From NCBI RefSeq assembly GCF_002778285.1, contig NZ_NESM01000006.1, forward strand, positions 98,703-162,702: a stretch of 64,000 nucleotides of DNA, in the 5' to 3' direction. The notes below the pieces were generated by a model, which did no database searches, was not told the DNA's origin, and was given only the letters and a program-made list of their open reading frames with translations. This document shows, piece after piece, positions 54,089-63,046 of the stretch. A program made the position numbers and the translations under genes. The DNA is from Limnohabitans sp. 15K (lineage in GTDB: Bacteria; Pseudomonadota; Gammaproteobacteria; Burkholderiales; Burkholderiaceae_C). The stretch's first letter is position 1. The number at the start of each line of letters is the position of its first letter.

Positions 54089-55426
54089 ATGAGTAAGCAA
54101 TTGCGCGAGCTTCAAGCTCGTAAGTCTGATCTTGTCAAAGAGGCTCGTGCCTTAACGGACATCGCCGCCCAAGAAAACCGTGACCTCTCAGATGAGGAGG
54201 TGACCAAGTTCAATGGACTCAAGAGTCGAATTGAAACCGCATCGGCGGCAATTGACCGCGAGTCGGCCTTGATTTCTGAAGAGGTTCAGATGGGGGCGCA
54301 TGTAGGCAACCACTCTGGTGTTGGTCATGGTTCGGTATTCCCAAGCGTCGTGGTAAGCGATAACCGCGAACTCGACCCCAAACATGGGTTTCAAAGCCTG
54401 GGTGACTTTTTGCAAAACGTCTGCCATGCGCAAAAGCCAGGCAACCCGATAGACGATCGCCTGCTGATTGGCAGCGGTCGTGGTGCTGCCGCTCCAGCCA
54501 CCTTTGGCAGTGAAGGCTCCGGTCAAGACGGTGGCTTCTTTGTACCGCCACAGTTCTCAAAGGAGATTTTCCAGCTGTCTTTGGGCGAGGACTCATTGCT
54601 GCCGCTTACTGACAATGTGGAGATCAGCGGAAACACCATGGCGTTTCCTAAGGATGAAACCACGCCCTGGGGCACCAACGGCATTCGCGCTTACTGGCAA
54701 GGCGAAGCGGCGCCTTCGGTGACCACCAAGCCCGTGTTAGGACTGTCTACTTTGCGGCTCAAAAAGCTGATGGCTCTGGTGCCAACAACCGATGAGTTGT
54801 TGGAAGACGCCAATGCCTTGTCGACCTATCTGCCCGAGAAAATTGCACACTCCATTCGCTGGAAAACCAATGAATCCATCCTGTTCGGCTCGGGCTCTGG
54901 CGTACCGGTAGGTGCACTCAATGCTGGCGCTACGGTCAGTGTGGCCAAGGAGACTGGGCAGTTGACTCAAACGCTGCTTCCGCAAAACCTGGCCAAGATG
55001 ATTGCGCGACTTCCCTCGGGCAGCCTGGCCAATGCGGTATGGATCGTCAACAACGACGTGCTGCCAGCATTGTTCACCTTAACCTTGGGGAACTACCCGA
55101 TCTACCTGCCTACCGGATTGAACGTTGGCGGCATGCAGGTCTCTCCCTACGGCACGCTGCTGGGTCGCCCGGTGTTTGTGTCTCAGCACGCCAACACCTT
55201 CTCGGCCCAAGGGGACATCTTGCTGGTGGACCTGAAGTACTACCAGACCATCACCAAGGCAGGTGGCATGCAGACCGCCACATCGATGCACCTGTACTTC
55301 GATGCTGATCTCACGGCGTTTCGAACCACCTTCCGTATGGACGGCCAGTCCAAGCTCAACAGCCCCATCACGCCTGCCAAAGGCAGCACAACGATGTCGC
55401 CCTTCATCCAACTGGGCGCGCGCTAA
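54089..55426 (+). CDS. Major capsid protein (HK97 fold)
   Basis: 445 residues. An N-terminal coiled-coil delta domain of about 100 residues (MSKQLRELQARKSDLVKEAR; LKSRIETASAAIDRESALI) precedes the HK97 shell domain (ELLEDANALSTYLPEKIAHSIRWKTNESIL region; LDLKYYQTI-type VDLKYYQTITKAGG). It forms the head shell. GGAG lies 8 bp before the ATG. Confidence 0.92.
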   Translation: MSKQLRELQARKSDLVKEARALTDIAAQENRDLSDEEVTKFNGLKSRIETASAAIDRESALISEEVQMGAHVGNHSGVGHGSVFPSVVVSDNRELDPKHGFQSLGDFLQNVCHAQKPGNPIDDRLLIGSGRGAAAPATFGSEGSGQDGGFFVPPQFSKEIFQLSLGEDSLLPLTDNVEISGNTMAFPKDETTPWGTNGIRAYWQGEAAPSVTTKPVLGLSTLRLKKLMALVPTTDELLEDANALSTYLPEKIAHSIRWKTNESILFGSGSGVPVGALNAGATVSVAKETGQLTQTLLPQNLAKMIARLPSGSLANAVWIVNNDVLPALFTLTLGNYPIYLPTGLNVGGMQVSPYGTLLGRPVFVSQHANTFSAQGDILLVDLKYYQTITKAGGMQTATSMHLYFDADLTAFRTTFRMDGQSKLNSPITPAKGSTTMSPFIQLGAR

Positions 55427-55451
55427 GCAGCCCAAACCTTAGGAGAAAACT

Positions 55452-55898
55452 ATGTTTCCCAACGCAAAAGGCAGCGAACTGCTGTCCGTTCTCGCCACCA
55501 TCGACCCTGCCGCACAAGCGGCAGGAACAATCACCACGGGCTGGATTTCTGTGGCCAACCACCACGGATTTCTTTCTCTGGTCCAGACGGGAGTGCTGGG
55601 CACCAGCGCCACAGTAGATGCCAAGTTGCAGCAGGCGGTTGATTCAACCGGCACCAGCGCCAAGGACATCACTGGCAAAGCGATCACCCAGATCGTTAAA
55701 GCCACTGGCGACAACAAGCAGGCCTTGATCAACGTCAAGCCCGAAGAGCTCGACACGGTGAACGGCTTTGGCTTTGTACGCCTGTCAATTACGGTTGGTG
55801 TGGCTGCAAGCCAGACTGCAGCCCAGGTGCTTGGTGTCAATCCGCGCTTTGCGCCTGCTGAAGCTTCTAACCAATCGTCTGTGGTGCAGGTCATCTAA
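55452..55898 (+). CDS. Unknown head protein
   Basis: 148 residues, beta-rich and Ala/Thr/Val-rich (TITTGWISVANHHGFLSLVQTG; FVRLSITVGVAASQTAAQVLG). No family recognised. Its place between capsid and connector genes suggests a head decoration or accessory protein. It starts 25 bp after the capsid gene and stops directly before the connector gene. Confidence 0.75.
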   Translation: MFPNAKGSELLSVLATIDPAAQAAGTITTGWISVANHHGFLSLVQTGVLGTSATVDAKLQQAVDSTGTSAKDITGKAITQIVKATGDNKQALINVKPEELDTVNGFGFVRLSITVGVAASQTAAQVLGVNPRFAPAEASNQSSVVQVI

Positions 55899-56522
55899 AT
55901 GTCCATTCAACTCGTCACGCCACCCGCTGAGGAACCAGTGACCCTCATTGAGGCAAAGCTGCATCTGCGGGTGGACTTTGACGATGATGACACGCTGATT
56001 GCATCGCTCATCACGGCGGCCAGGCAAGCAGCAGAGACCTTGACTGGCAGGCAGTTCATCACTGCCCGCTGGAAGCAAGTGCTTGACTGCTTCCCGGAAC
56101 CGTCGCTGATGGGTGTACCAGCTGGTCAGGCTTTCACTTTGCCAGGCCATGCAATTTTGCTGGCCAAGGCACCGGTGCAGTCCGTGGTGTCGATCAATTA
56201 CCTGGACATGAGTTCAGTGAATCAGACCATGCCTGCCTTGTCTTATACCGTGGACGCGGCGTGTGAGCCTGCGCGTATCACGCCCGTATTCGGACAGATC
56301 TGGCCTATTTGCCTGCCGCAAATAGGTGCAGTGTCGGTCACATTCGATGCCGGGTACGGAACCGCAGCGCAAGTTCCAGAGGGAATCAAGAGTTGGATCA
56401 AGTTGCGAGTGGGAAGTCTCTACGGACATCGTGAGGAAATTGCAGTGCTAACGCGCGGTCGTATCGACTCATTGTCATTTGTAGATGGACTTTTAGACGG
56501 TTACCGCGTGAGCGTTGTATGA
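55899..56522 (+). CDS. Head-tail connector protein (HK97 gp6-like)
   Basis: 207 residues. EEPVTLIEAKLHLRVDFDDDDTLIASLITAARQAAETLTGRQF is the signature of this family (key: LIEAKLHLRVD, DDTLIASLI, TAARQAAE). The protein forms a ring below the portal. It overlaps the next gene by 4 bp. Confidence 0.9.
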   Translation: MSIQLVTPPAEEPVTLIEAKLHLRVDFDDDDTLIASLITAARQAAETLTGRQFITARWKQVLDCFPEPSLMGVPAGQAFTLPGHAILLAKAPVQSVVSINYLDMSSVNQTMPALSYTVDAACEPARITPVFGQIWPICLPQIGAVSVTFDAGYGTAAQVPEGIKSWIKLRVGSLYGHREEIAVLTRGRIDSLSFVDGLLDGYRVSVV

Positions 56523-56869
56523 GCTTAATCAGTGCAGGTCAGATGAGCCAGCGTGTTCGCATTCAGCAGCCCACTGTTGCAAAGGATGCATTGGGTGCGC
56601 CGACACAGACCTGGAGCGATATAGCGACTGTCTGGGCTGATATCCAACCGATATCAGGGCGCGAGGCACGAATTGCAGATCGTATAGCTGCGGTGGTGAG
56701 TCATCAAATTACTGTGCGTTACAGATCCGAGTTCAACGACCCCAAAAGCGTTTCACAAATGCGAGTTCTGTTTCGAGATCGTATTTTTTCAATCCATGCT
56801 GCCCTTAATGAAGACGAGGCCAATGTCTCGATCATGCTTTTGGCAAGTGAAGGGGCGCGCAATGGCTAA
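56519..56869 (+). CDS. Head closure protein (Phage_H_T_join / gp16-like)
   Basis: 116 residues. MSQRVRIQQPTVAKDALGAPTQTWSD and WADIQPISGREARIADRIAA are typical of the head-tail joining family. It stoppers the filled head and receives the tail. It overlaps both neighbours by a few bases. Confidence 0.9.
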   Translation: MSLISAGQMSQRVRIQQPTVAKDALGAPTQTWSDIATVWADIQPISGREARIADRIAAVVSHQITVRYRSEFNDPKSVSQMRVLFRDRIFSIHAALNEDEANVSIMLLASEGARNG

Positions 56870-57350
56870 AGTTGAAACAGTTCGCATTGAAGGACTGGCA
56901 CAACTTGATCGTGCACTTCGCGAACTGCCTGACCGTGTTGCTAATCGAGGGCTCAGGGCATCGGTTTACGCAGGAGCAAAGGTCATACGTGATGAGGCGC
57001 GTACTCAGGCTCCAAAAGCTGCGCAGTCGCTTGGCTCTAAGCAACCACCACCCGGAACGCTCAAGCGTTCGGTGATCATGAAGCACGTTCGCGAGCTATC
57101 TGGTGGGGGTCGCCAGACCTTTTATGTTTTGGTGCGCCACGGTAAAAAGTACCGCAATCAGGGCAAGCGAGGGAACCTATCGCAAGATGCTTGGTATTGG
57201 CGCTTTGTTGAATTCGGTACTCGCAAGATGGCGGCTCGTCCATTTCTGCGTCCGGCACTGGAATCTCGACGTCGCCAAGCCGTTGATGCCATTAAGCAGC
57301 GACTGACCCAGCGCATCGAGATAGAAGCGCGAGCCTTGAATGGTCGATAA
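56862..57350 (+). CDS. HK97 gp10-like neck/tail protein
   Basis: 162 residues from MAKVETVRIEGLAQLDRALREL. ANRGLRASVYAGAKVIRDEART and RFVEFGTRKMAARPFLRPAL (split: VEFGTRKM, RPFLRPALE) are family signatures. It is part of the connector between head and tail. It overlaps the head closure gene by 8 bp. Confidence 0.9.
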   Translation: MAKVETVRIEGLAQLDRALRELPDRVANRGLRASVYAGAKVIRDEARTQAPKAAQSLGSKQPPPGTLKRSVIMKHVRELSGGGRQTFYVLVRHGKKYRNQGKRGNLSQDAWYWRFVEFGTRKMAARPFLRPALESRRRQAVDAIKQRLTQRIEIEARALNGR

Positions 57351-57352
57351 CG

Positions 57353-57688
57353 ATGCAGGACTTCTATGACGCGATCAAACATCTGGCCGCTGGGCAGGTG
57401 TACGCCATCGTTGCACCTGCGGGTGCTCAGTATCCGACGCTTGTTTACACCCCTATTGATCAGTCAAACGTTGCGTCGCTTGACGGACCAAACCAGCTGC
57501 GGCGCTCGCGAGTGCAAGTCGATGCGTACGCACTAACGCTGGTCGCTTGCGAACAACTGCAAGAGCAGGTCCTTGCGGCATTGCTAGTCAGTATCAAAAC
57601 GGTGGCCGATGTACGCATGGGCCTTACCGATTTCGACGATGAAGCCGGTACTTACCGGATATCCGTGGACTTCACCTACTACCGGTAA
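57353..57688 (+). CDS. Tail completion protein (DUF3168)
   Basis: 111 residues. LVYTPIDQSNVASLDGPNQLRRSRVQVDAYA and GTYRISVDFTYYR match DUF3168 (key: RVQVDAYA, VDFTYY). It terminates the tail tube at the head side. It starts 2 bp after the gp10-like gene. Confidence 0.87.
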   Translation: MQDFYDAIKHLAAGQVYAIVAPAGAQYPTLVYTPIDQSNVASLDGPNQLRRSRVQVDAYALTLVACEQLQEQVLAALLVSIKTVADVRMGLTDFDDEAGTYRISVDFTYYR

Positions 57689-57730
57689 CGGTGGTCAGGT
57701 TGTCTTTTCATTTTTTTATGGAGGCCTTTT

Positions 57731-58144
57731 ATGCCTAGTACTGCCATCACCGCGCAGGGCATCACCATTGCCCGTTTTGGAACCACAACCTTTGAGACCA
57801 TCCCCAACGTAGTCTCCTTTCAGGGGCCTGGGGGTCAAGCCTCAGTTATTGACGTCACCAATCTTGCTTCAACAGCCAAAGAGAAGAGAGTCGGTCTTCG
57901 CGATGAAGGTCAACTCTCACTGAGCCTGCACTTCAATCCTGACGACACGGTCCATCAGGGCCTTCGTACAGATCGAGCCAATCGCGTGCGCCGCCAGTTC
58001 AAGATCACCTTCACCGACACCACGCCCGCTGCGACATGGACTTTCTACGGCTACGTTACACAGTTCAGTGTTCAAGGTGGTGTGGATGCTGTAGTTGAAG
58101 CCAGCGTCACGATCGAAATCGATGGCGACATCACGGAGGCATAA
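57731..58144 (+). CDS. Major tail tube protein
   Basis: 137 residues from MPSTAITAQGITIARFG, with VSFQGPGGQASVIDVTNLASTAKEKRVGLRDEGQL (key: IDVTNLAST, KRVGLRDEG) and a beta-rich end. It forms the tail tube of a long non-contractile tail. It lies directly before the tail chaperone pair, as expected. Confidence 0.88.
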   Translation: MPSTAITAQGITIARFGTTTFETIPNVVSFQGPGGQASVIDVTNLASTAKEKRVGLRDEGQLSLSLHFNPDDTVHQGLRTDRANRVRRQFKITFTDTTPAATWTFYGYVTQFSVQGGVDAVVEASVTIEIDGDITEA

Positions 58145-58149
58145 AGACT

Positions 58150-58506
58150 ATGAATATTTTGACCAAAGAAGCCATCCTTGCAGCCGATGATCTGCCGCGC
58201 GAAACAGTCCTCGTACCTGAGTGGGGCGGAGACGTCTACGTCCGCACCATGAGCGGTACGGACCGCGATGCCTTTGAGAGCAGCCTTATTGCTCGCGATG
58301 GTGCAAAGGATGGTCGTATGGAAAACGTTCGAGCCAGACTTGTTGCTCTAACCCTTTGCGATGCGACGGGCAGCCGTCTTTTTGAAGATGGTGAAATTGT
58401 TGCGCTTGGCCGAAAAAGTGCGCGTGCACTAGACAGGGTTTTCGCTGTTGCTCAGCGTCTAAACGGTATCGGTATCGAGCAGGCTGAATCAGCAAAAAAG
58501 GACTAA
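58150..58506 (+). CDS. Tail assembly chaperone (G-type)
   Basis: 118 residues. The position between tail tube and tape measure genes, and VYVRTMSGTDRDAFESSLIARDG and LVALTLCDATGSRLF, fit phage tail assembly chaperones. It ends in AKKD-stop, directly on an A-AAA-AAG slippery heptamer, so a minority of ribosomes should make the longer G-T fusion used for tail assembly. Confidence 0.88.
   Translation: MNILTKEAILAADDLPRETVLVPEWGGDVYVRTMSGTDRDAFESSLIARDGAKDGRMENVRARLVALTLCDATGSRLFEDGEIVALGRKSARALDRVFAVAQRLNGIGIEQAESAKKD
58494..58500 (+). other. -1 ribosomal frameshift site (A-AAA-AAG)
   Basis: In the zero frame the codons are GCA-AAA-AAG-GAC-TAA. Slipping back one base on A-AAA-AAG enters the frame of the next gene, which is open from here (GGA-CTA-AAG-GCC) without a stop. 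A Shine-Dalgarno-like GAGCAGG lies about 10 bases upstream. Confidence 0.8.
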
Positions 58507-58835
58507 AGGCCAATCTCACTCGTCGCTTCGCTTTTCGCTTGGCGCTTGCGCTGGGCATGCCGGTTCGTGAGCTATTGCAGCGGATCGGATCAGACGAGAT
58601 CACCGAGTGGATGGCCTTTTATCAACTGGAACCCTTTGGCGACATGCGGGCTGATTTGAGAAGTGGTGTGATTGCGTCAACCTTTGCCAACGCCAACCGT
58701 ACCAAGCACGCACGTCCTTTTACGCCAGAAGATTTCATGCCATTTATCGACCGACCCGAGCCAATTGATGAGGCCCGATTGAACGTCGCTCGTCTTAAGT
58801 CAATGTTTGCACACAGGGTCAAAAAGCATGGCTGA
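58500..58835 (+). CDS. Tail assembly chaperone, T-type part, reached by frameshift
   Basis: About 111 residues in the -1 frame (GLKANLTRRFAFRLALALG, MPVRELLQRIGSDEITEW, FANANRTKHARPFTPEDFMPF), matching the T part of phage G/GT chaperones (DUF4035-like). There is no good ribosome site of its own; the first usable codon would be TTG 58539. It is therefore best read as the extension of the G protein. It overlaps the tape measure start by 8 bp. Confidence 0.85.
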   Translation, partial: GLKANLTRRFAFRLALALGMPVRELLQRIGSDEITEWMAFYQLEPFGDMRADLRSGVIASTFANANRTKHARPFTPEDFMPFIDRPEPIDEARLNVARLKSMFAHRVKKHG

Positions 58836-61290
58836 TCTTGGCTCACTTGTCGTAAAGCTTTCGGCGGAAACCTCTGAGTTTCGTGCCGATCTAGGACGGA
58901 CGGCGCGACTTTTAGATCGACATGCCAATGACATGAAGACCTCGCTGCAGCAGGTCTCATCCATTGCCAGGACAACCTTTGCGGTAGCGATAGGTGCGAC
59001 CTCTGTTGCCGCCTTGAGAGACTTTGTTAGTCAGACCATCGAAGCCGCTGCGGCTCTTCAGGGTCTTTCAGAGCAGACAGGCGCAAGTGCTGCGGCCCTT
59101 TCAGGCTTTGCACCCGTGGCCACTATTTCAGGCACGGCCATGGAGGCAATTGGCGGCAATCTCGCCAAACTCTCCAAAGGCTTGGCAGGTGTTGATGATG
59201 AGACTGCTGGGGCAACGAAGGCGCTGCAGTTTTTAGGTATTCGCGCAAAAGAAGCCAGTGGAACTTTGCGTGATCCTGCAGAGGTCATGAATGATGTCGC
59301 GCTCAAATTGGCGGAGTTTGAGGACGGTGCTGGAAAAACCGCAATTGCAATGGAGCTCTTTGGAAAGTCGGGGGCCACCATGCTCCCGTTCCTTAAAGAT
59401 TTGGCTGAAAACCAAGACCTAAATATTCGCTTAACGGCTAAGCAAATTGAGGAGGCAGACAACGCCTCCAAGGCAATGGGCCGCATGAGAGCAGAGTCGA
59501 ATTTCGTTGCTCAGACTTTGGTGACAGCGGCAATTCCTTCAATGTCCGTTTTGACACAAGAACTCAAGCGTGTTTTTCTGGGAACAGATAACGCAGTAGA
59601 GGGAATTCAGCGCATGCGCGCTGAAGGTACGCTGACCAACTGGGCAGAGAAAACGGCCTATGCGATTGCCGTCGTTATTGATGCACTTCGAGGTATTGGC
59701 CACACAATCAAATCGGTCATCGGCAGCTTTTCTGCTGTTTGGGCCGATATTGAATTGGCGGGAACATTCTTGGCGGGGGGTAAAGGGCTCAATCCTTTTT
59801 CAGATGAAAACCGTTCTCGCTTGCAGGCCGCGCTTGAAAAGCGAAATGCCATCGTGGCGCAGTCCAACCAGAACTACGTTGAGCTCTGGGATATGCCGCT
59901 TTTGGCGGATGCGGTAACTAAACGATTTGACGAGATCCGCAAAGGTACGGAGGCTTCCAACGCAGCCACTCAGGCAGCCGCTCCCAGAAAGCAGTTGAAT
60001 TACAGCACTGCGACTGGCGCTGTTTCGGCCAATGCAATGGCCGGAATAGACAGCGAGATTAAGCGTCTTCAGGGGCAGGTGGATGTCGAAAGTGCCATCC
60101 TCAAGGACAGGCAAAGAATCATCGACCTCTACGAAAGTCAGGGCTACCTGAGCTTTAAAGATGCAAGTGAGGCGCGCTTGGCTGCGCAAGAGGACTTCAC
60201 GGAAAAGCTTCGTGCACTGTCTGCAGATGAAGAGACGATCTTGCGCAGAGGCCTAGAGACAGTCGCTAAGACCACCCAAGACAAACTTAAGCTTCAGGAT
60301 CGTCTGGCTGAAATCACTTTAAAACGGCAAAGACTAGAGCGTGAAGCTCAACAGTCGAATTTGGAGCGCCAGATTCGGTTGCCTGGCGAGTCGATGAAGG
60401 ATCTGCAAGAGCAAGCAGCCCGAGGGCTTGGGGAGCTTCGTGCGGTTGAAGAGCAAATCAAAACTTTGCGTGAAACGGGCGCTATCAGTGAACTGAAATC
60501 ATTGCAGCAACTGGCAACGGCACGCCAAGAAAGTGGTCTTCAATTGTCAGCGCTTGCTCGACAGGCACGTGAATTGGCTGAGGCAGCGCCTGGTAACGAA
60601 AAGCTAGCAGATGCCCTCAGAAAAATCGAGGAAGCGGCTCGACAGGCAGCTGATGGCGCATCTCTTTTGACTTTACGTGTCAAGGAACTGTCTGATCCGG
60701 AAGCTGGCTTTGCCAAGGGCCTGCGCTCTGTTGCCGAAGAGGCCGAGCAGGTTGGCAAGCAAATGGAGTCAGCCACCACCCGAGCATTTAACGGGATGAC
60801 CGATGCTTTGGTGAACTTTGTGATGACCGGCAAGCTTGATTTCAGAACCTTGGCAAACTCCATCATTTCTGACTTGATCAGGATTCAGATTCAGAGGGCC
60901 ATCACACTGCCCCTGGCCAACGCCATGGCCGGGTTTTTTGGTTTTGCCAGCGGAGGTGTCATGACTTCTGCAGGTCCAACTGCACTGCGCAGTTATGCCA
61001 GCGGGGGTATTGCCAACTCACCTCAGTTAGCCCTTTTTGGTGAAGGCTCTCGCCCAGAAGCCTATGTACCGCTGCCTGATGGTCGTTCAATTCCCGTAAC
61101 CATGAGTGGGGCTGGGGGCGGTGGGGATGTCTTCAACATTTCCGTCAGTTTGACTGACTCAGGTGCATCTAGCCGTGGTGATGACCCAGGTGGGCGCGAT
61201 TTAGGCCGCGCTATAGCAAGTGCAGTGCGGCAAGAACTCCTTGCGCAAAAACGTGCCGGTGGCCTGCTTGACGGTCGCAGGGGGGCGTAA
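58828..61290 (+). CDS. Tail tape measure protein
   Basis: 820 residues from MADLGSLVVKLSAETSEFRADLGRT (typical tape-measure N-terminus). Long coiled-coil stretches at about 380-620, a hydrophobic part (LADIIISDLIRIQ-type NSIISDLIRIQIQRAITLPLANAMAG), and a C-terminal ALFGEGSRPEAYVPLPDG element common in these proteins. Its length sets tail length; by the usual relation this would be a rather short tail of order 100 nm. Confidence 0.92.
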   Translation: MADLGSLVVKLSAETSEFRADLGRTARLLDRHANDMKTSLQQVSSIARTTFAVAIGATSVAALRDFVSQTIEAAAALQGLSEQTGASAAALSGFAPVATISGTAMEAIGGNLAKLSKGLAGVDDETAGATKALQFLGIRAKEASGTLRDPAEVMNDVALKLAEFEDGAGKTAIAMELFGKSGATMLPFLKDLAENQDLNIRLTAKQIEEADNASKAMGRMRAESNFVAQTLVTAAIPSMSVLTQELKRVFLGTDNAVEGIQRMRAEGTLTNWAEKTAYAIAVVIDALRGIGHTIKSVIGSFSAVWADIELAGTFLAGGKGLNPFSDENRSRLQAALEKRNAIVAQSNQNYVELWDMPLLADAVTKRFDEIRKGTEASNAATQAAAPRKQLNYSTATGAVSANAMAGIDSEIKRLQGQVDVESAILKDRQRIIDLYESQGYLSFKDASEARLAAQEDFTEKLRALSADEETILRRGLETVAKTTQDKLKLQDRLAEITLKRQRLEREAQQSNLERQIRLPGESMKDLQEQAARGLGELRAVEEQIKTLRETGAISELKSLQQLATARQESGLQLSALARQARELAEAAPGNEKLADALRKIEEAARQAADGASLLTLRVKELSDPEAGFAKGLRSVAEEAEQVGKQMESATTRAFNGMTDALVNFVMTGKLDFRTLANSIISDLIRIQIQRAITLPLANAMAGFFGFASGGVMTSAGPTALRSYASGGIANSPQLALFGEGSRPEAYVPLPDGRSIPVTMSGAGGGGDVFNISVSLTDSGASSRGDDPGGRDLGRAIASAVRQELLAQKRAGGLLDGRRGA

Positions 61291-61629
61291 ATGGCCACAT
61301 TTACTTGGACTCCTTCTGTTGGTGCCAATTTGTCAATGCGTCCCACAGTGCGCCGTGTCTCCTTTGGTGATGGCTATGAACAGCGCTTGGGATTCGGAAT
61401 CAATACACAGCCGCAGGTGTGGTCGCTGGAGTTTCGCGGACGCACCAGTAGTGATGCCGTAGCAATCGACAACTTTCTTCGGGCTCGTGGTGCAGTCCAG
61501 GCCTTTGATTGGACGCCTCCAGGTGGATTGCCTGCCAAGTTTGTTTGTGATGAATGGAGTCGTTCCGTGGACGAGCCAAATATTGAATCTGTCCGAGCAA
61601 CTTTTAAGCAGGTATTTGATCTCTCATGA
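61291..61629 (+). CDS. Minor tail protein (lambda M-like)
   Basis: 112 residues. RRVSFGDGYEQRLGFGINTQPQVWSLEF and FDWTPPGGLPAKFVCDEWS are typical of phage_min_tail. It is part of the tail tip, immediately after the tape measure gene and overlapping the L-like gene by 4 bp. Confidence 0.9.
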   Translation: MATFTWTPSVGANLSMRPTVRRVSFGDGYEQRLGFGINTQPQVWSLEFRGRTSSDAVAIDNFLRARGAVQAFDWTPPGGLPAKFVCDEWSRSVDEPNIESVRATFKQVFDLS

Positions 61630-62330
61630 CTGCTGTCGCCATCTCTTCGGAAATCCAGAAGCTCGCACCCAGTAGTGTCATTGAGCTGTTCGTTTTGGAT
61701 CTGGCGATCTTTGGACAGGGGCCAGTGCGCTTTCATGCAGGTACAAATGCGTTGCAGCAGCGCGTGGTCTGGCAGGGGAACGCCTACGAAGCATTTCCAA
61801 TTGAGGTCGAGGGTTTCGAGTTCAACGGCAATGGCCAGGTGCCAAGGCCGCGTCTGCGCGTGGCGAACGTCACTGGAGCCATTACGGCGCTTGTACTGAC
61901 CTATCAGGACTTGGTGGGTGCCAAGATCACACGCAAGCGAACGCTTGCCAAATACCTTGACGCAGTTAATTTTTCCGGTGGATCAAACCCAACTGCTGAC
62001 CCTTTGGCGGAGTTTGCCGATGACATTTATTACGTGGATCGAAAGTCGCGTGAGACTAGAGATGTTGTTGAGTTCGAACTCGCGGCTTCATTTGATCTTG
62101 AGGGCGTAACTTTGCCGCGCAGGCAGATCGTTCAAAACGTATGTCCCTGGCGTTACCGGGGATCTGAGTGTGGCTACACAGGCTCAAATTATTTCAACGC
62201 TAACGATCAGTCGGTAGTTTCAAGCATTCAGGATATCTGTGGCAAGCGATTGGCTTCATGCCAAGTGCGGTTTGGACAAAACGCTGAGCTTCCATTCGGC
62301 GGTTTCCCCGCAGCTGGGTTGATTCGTTGA
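61626..62330 (+). CDS. Minor tail protein L (lambda L-like)
   Basis: 234 residues. The C-terminal cysteines (NVCPWRYRGSECGYTG; DICGKRLASCQVRFG) are those that hold the iron-sulfur cluster in lambda gpL. It belongs to the tail tip complex. It overlaps both neighbours. Confidence 0.92.
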   Translation: MTAVAISSEIQKLAPSSVIELFVLDLAIFGQGPVRFHAGTNALQQRVVWQGNAYEAFPIEVEGFEFNGNGQVPRPRLRVANVTGAITALVLTYQDLVGAKITRKRTLAKYLDAVNFSGGSNPTADPLAEFADDIYYVDRKSRETRDVVEFELAASFDLEGVTLPRRQIVQNVCPWRYRGSECGYTGSNYFNANDQSVVSSIQDICGKRLASCQVRFGQNAELPFGGFPAAGLIR

Positions 62331-63046
62331 TGCAAAGCGAGAACCAGTCTCTGGCAATGGATCACGCCCGCGAGGAGTATCCGCGCGAATCTTGTGGCTT
62401 GCTTGTGATCCGCCGGGGCCGTGAGGTGTATGTGCCTTGCCGAAACATCGGCGTGGGCACCGATCAATTCGTTATTCATCCCGAGGACTTCGCACAAGCT
62501 GACTCGAGGGGGCAGATCGTAGGCGTGGTGCACAGCCATCCGGGCTTACCTCCGACAGCGAGTCAGGCCGATCGCGTGGCTTGTGAAGCCAGTGGTTTGC
62601 CTTGGCACATCATCAGTTTTCCCAGTGGTCAATGGGCGCAAATTCAGCCTTCTGGCTATCTCGCACCGCTTGTGGGGCGTGAATGGTCTCACGGTGTTCT
62701 TGATTGTTACGCGTTACTGCGGGACTGGTTCCAGTCGGAGCGTGGGGTTGTGCTTCCAAACTTCGTGCGCTTTGATGATTGGTGGAAACGTGGTGAGAAC
62801 TTGTACATCGACAACTTCGAAAAAGTAGGTTTTACGCAAGTCAAGCCAGAGGAAATCCAAATGGGCGATTGCATCTTGATGCAGGTTGCTTCGCCTGTTC
62901 CCAATCACGCTGCCGTCTATCTCGGGGATGGACTGATCCTGCATCACTTGCAAGGACGTCTTTCCAGCCGGGATATCTACGGTGGGTACTGGCAAAAAGT
63001 TACAACGCACGTCATTCGATATGGTCACAGTCATACTTCTCGGTGA
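62330..63046 (+). CDS. Tail tip peptidase (lambda K-like: JAMM + NlpC/P60)
   Basis: 238 residues from MQSENQSLAMDHAREEYP; a TTG three bases earlier is possible. The N-terminal JAMM metallo-isopeptidase has VHSHPGLPPTASQAD (HxH...D). The C-terminal NlpC/P60 domain has the cysteine in DCYALLRDWF and the histidine in PNHAAVYLGDGLILHH. It probably cuts peptidoglycan during entry. Confidence 0.92.
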   Translation: MQSENQSLAMDHAREEYPRESCGLLVIRRGREVYVPCRNIGVGTDQFVIHPEDFAQADSRGQIVGVVHSHPGLPPTASQADRVACEASGLPWHIISFPSGQWAQIQPSGYLAPLVGREWSHGVLDCYALLRDWFQSERGVVLPNFVRFDDWWKRGENLYIDNFEKVGFTQVKPEEIQMGDCILMQVASPVPNHAAVYLGDGLILHHLQGRLSSRDIYGGYWQKVTTHVIRYGHSHTSR

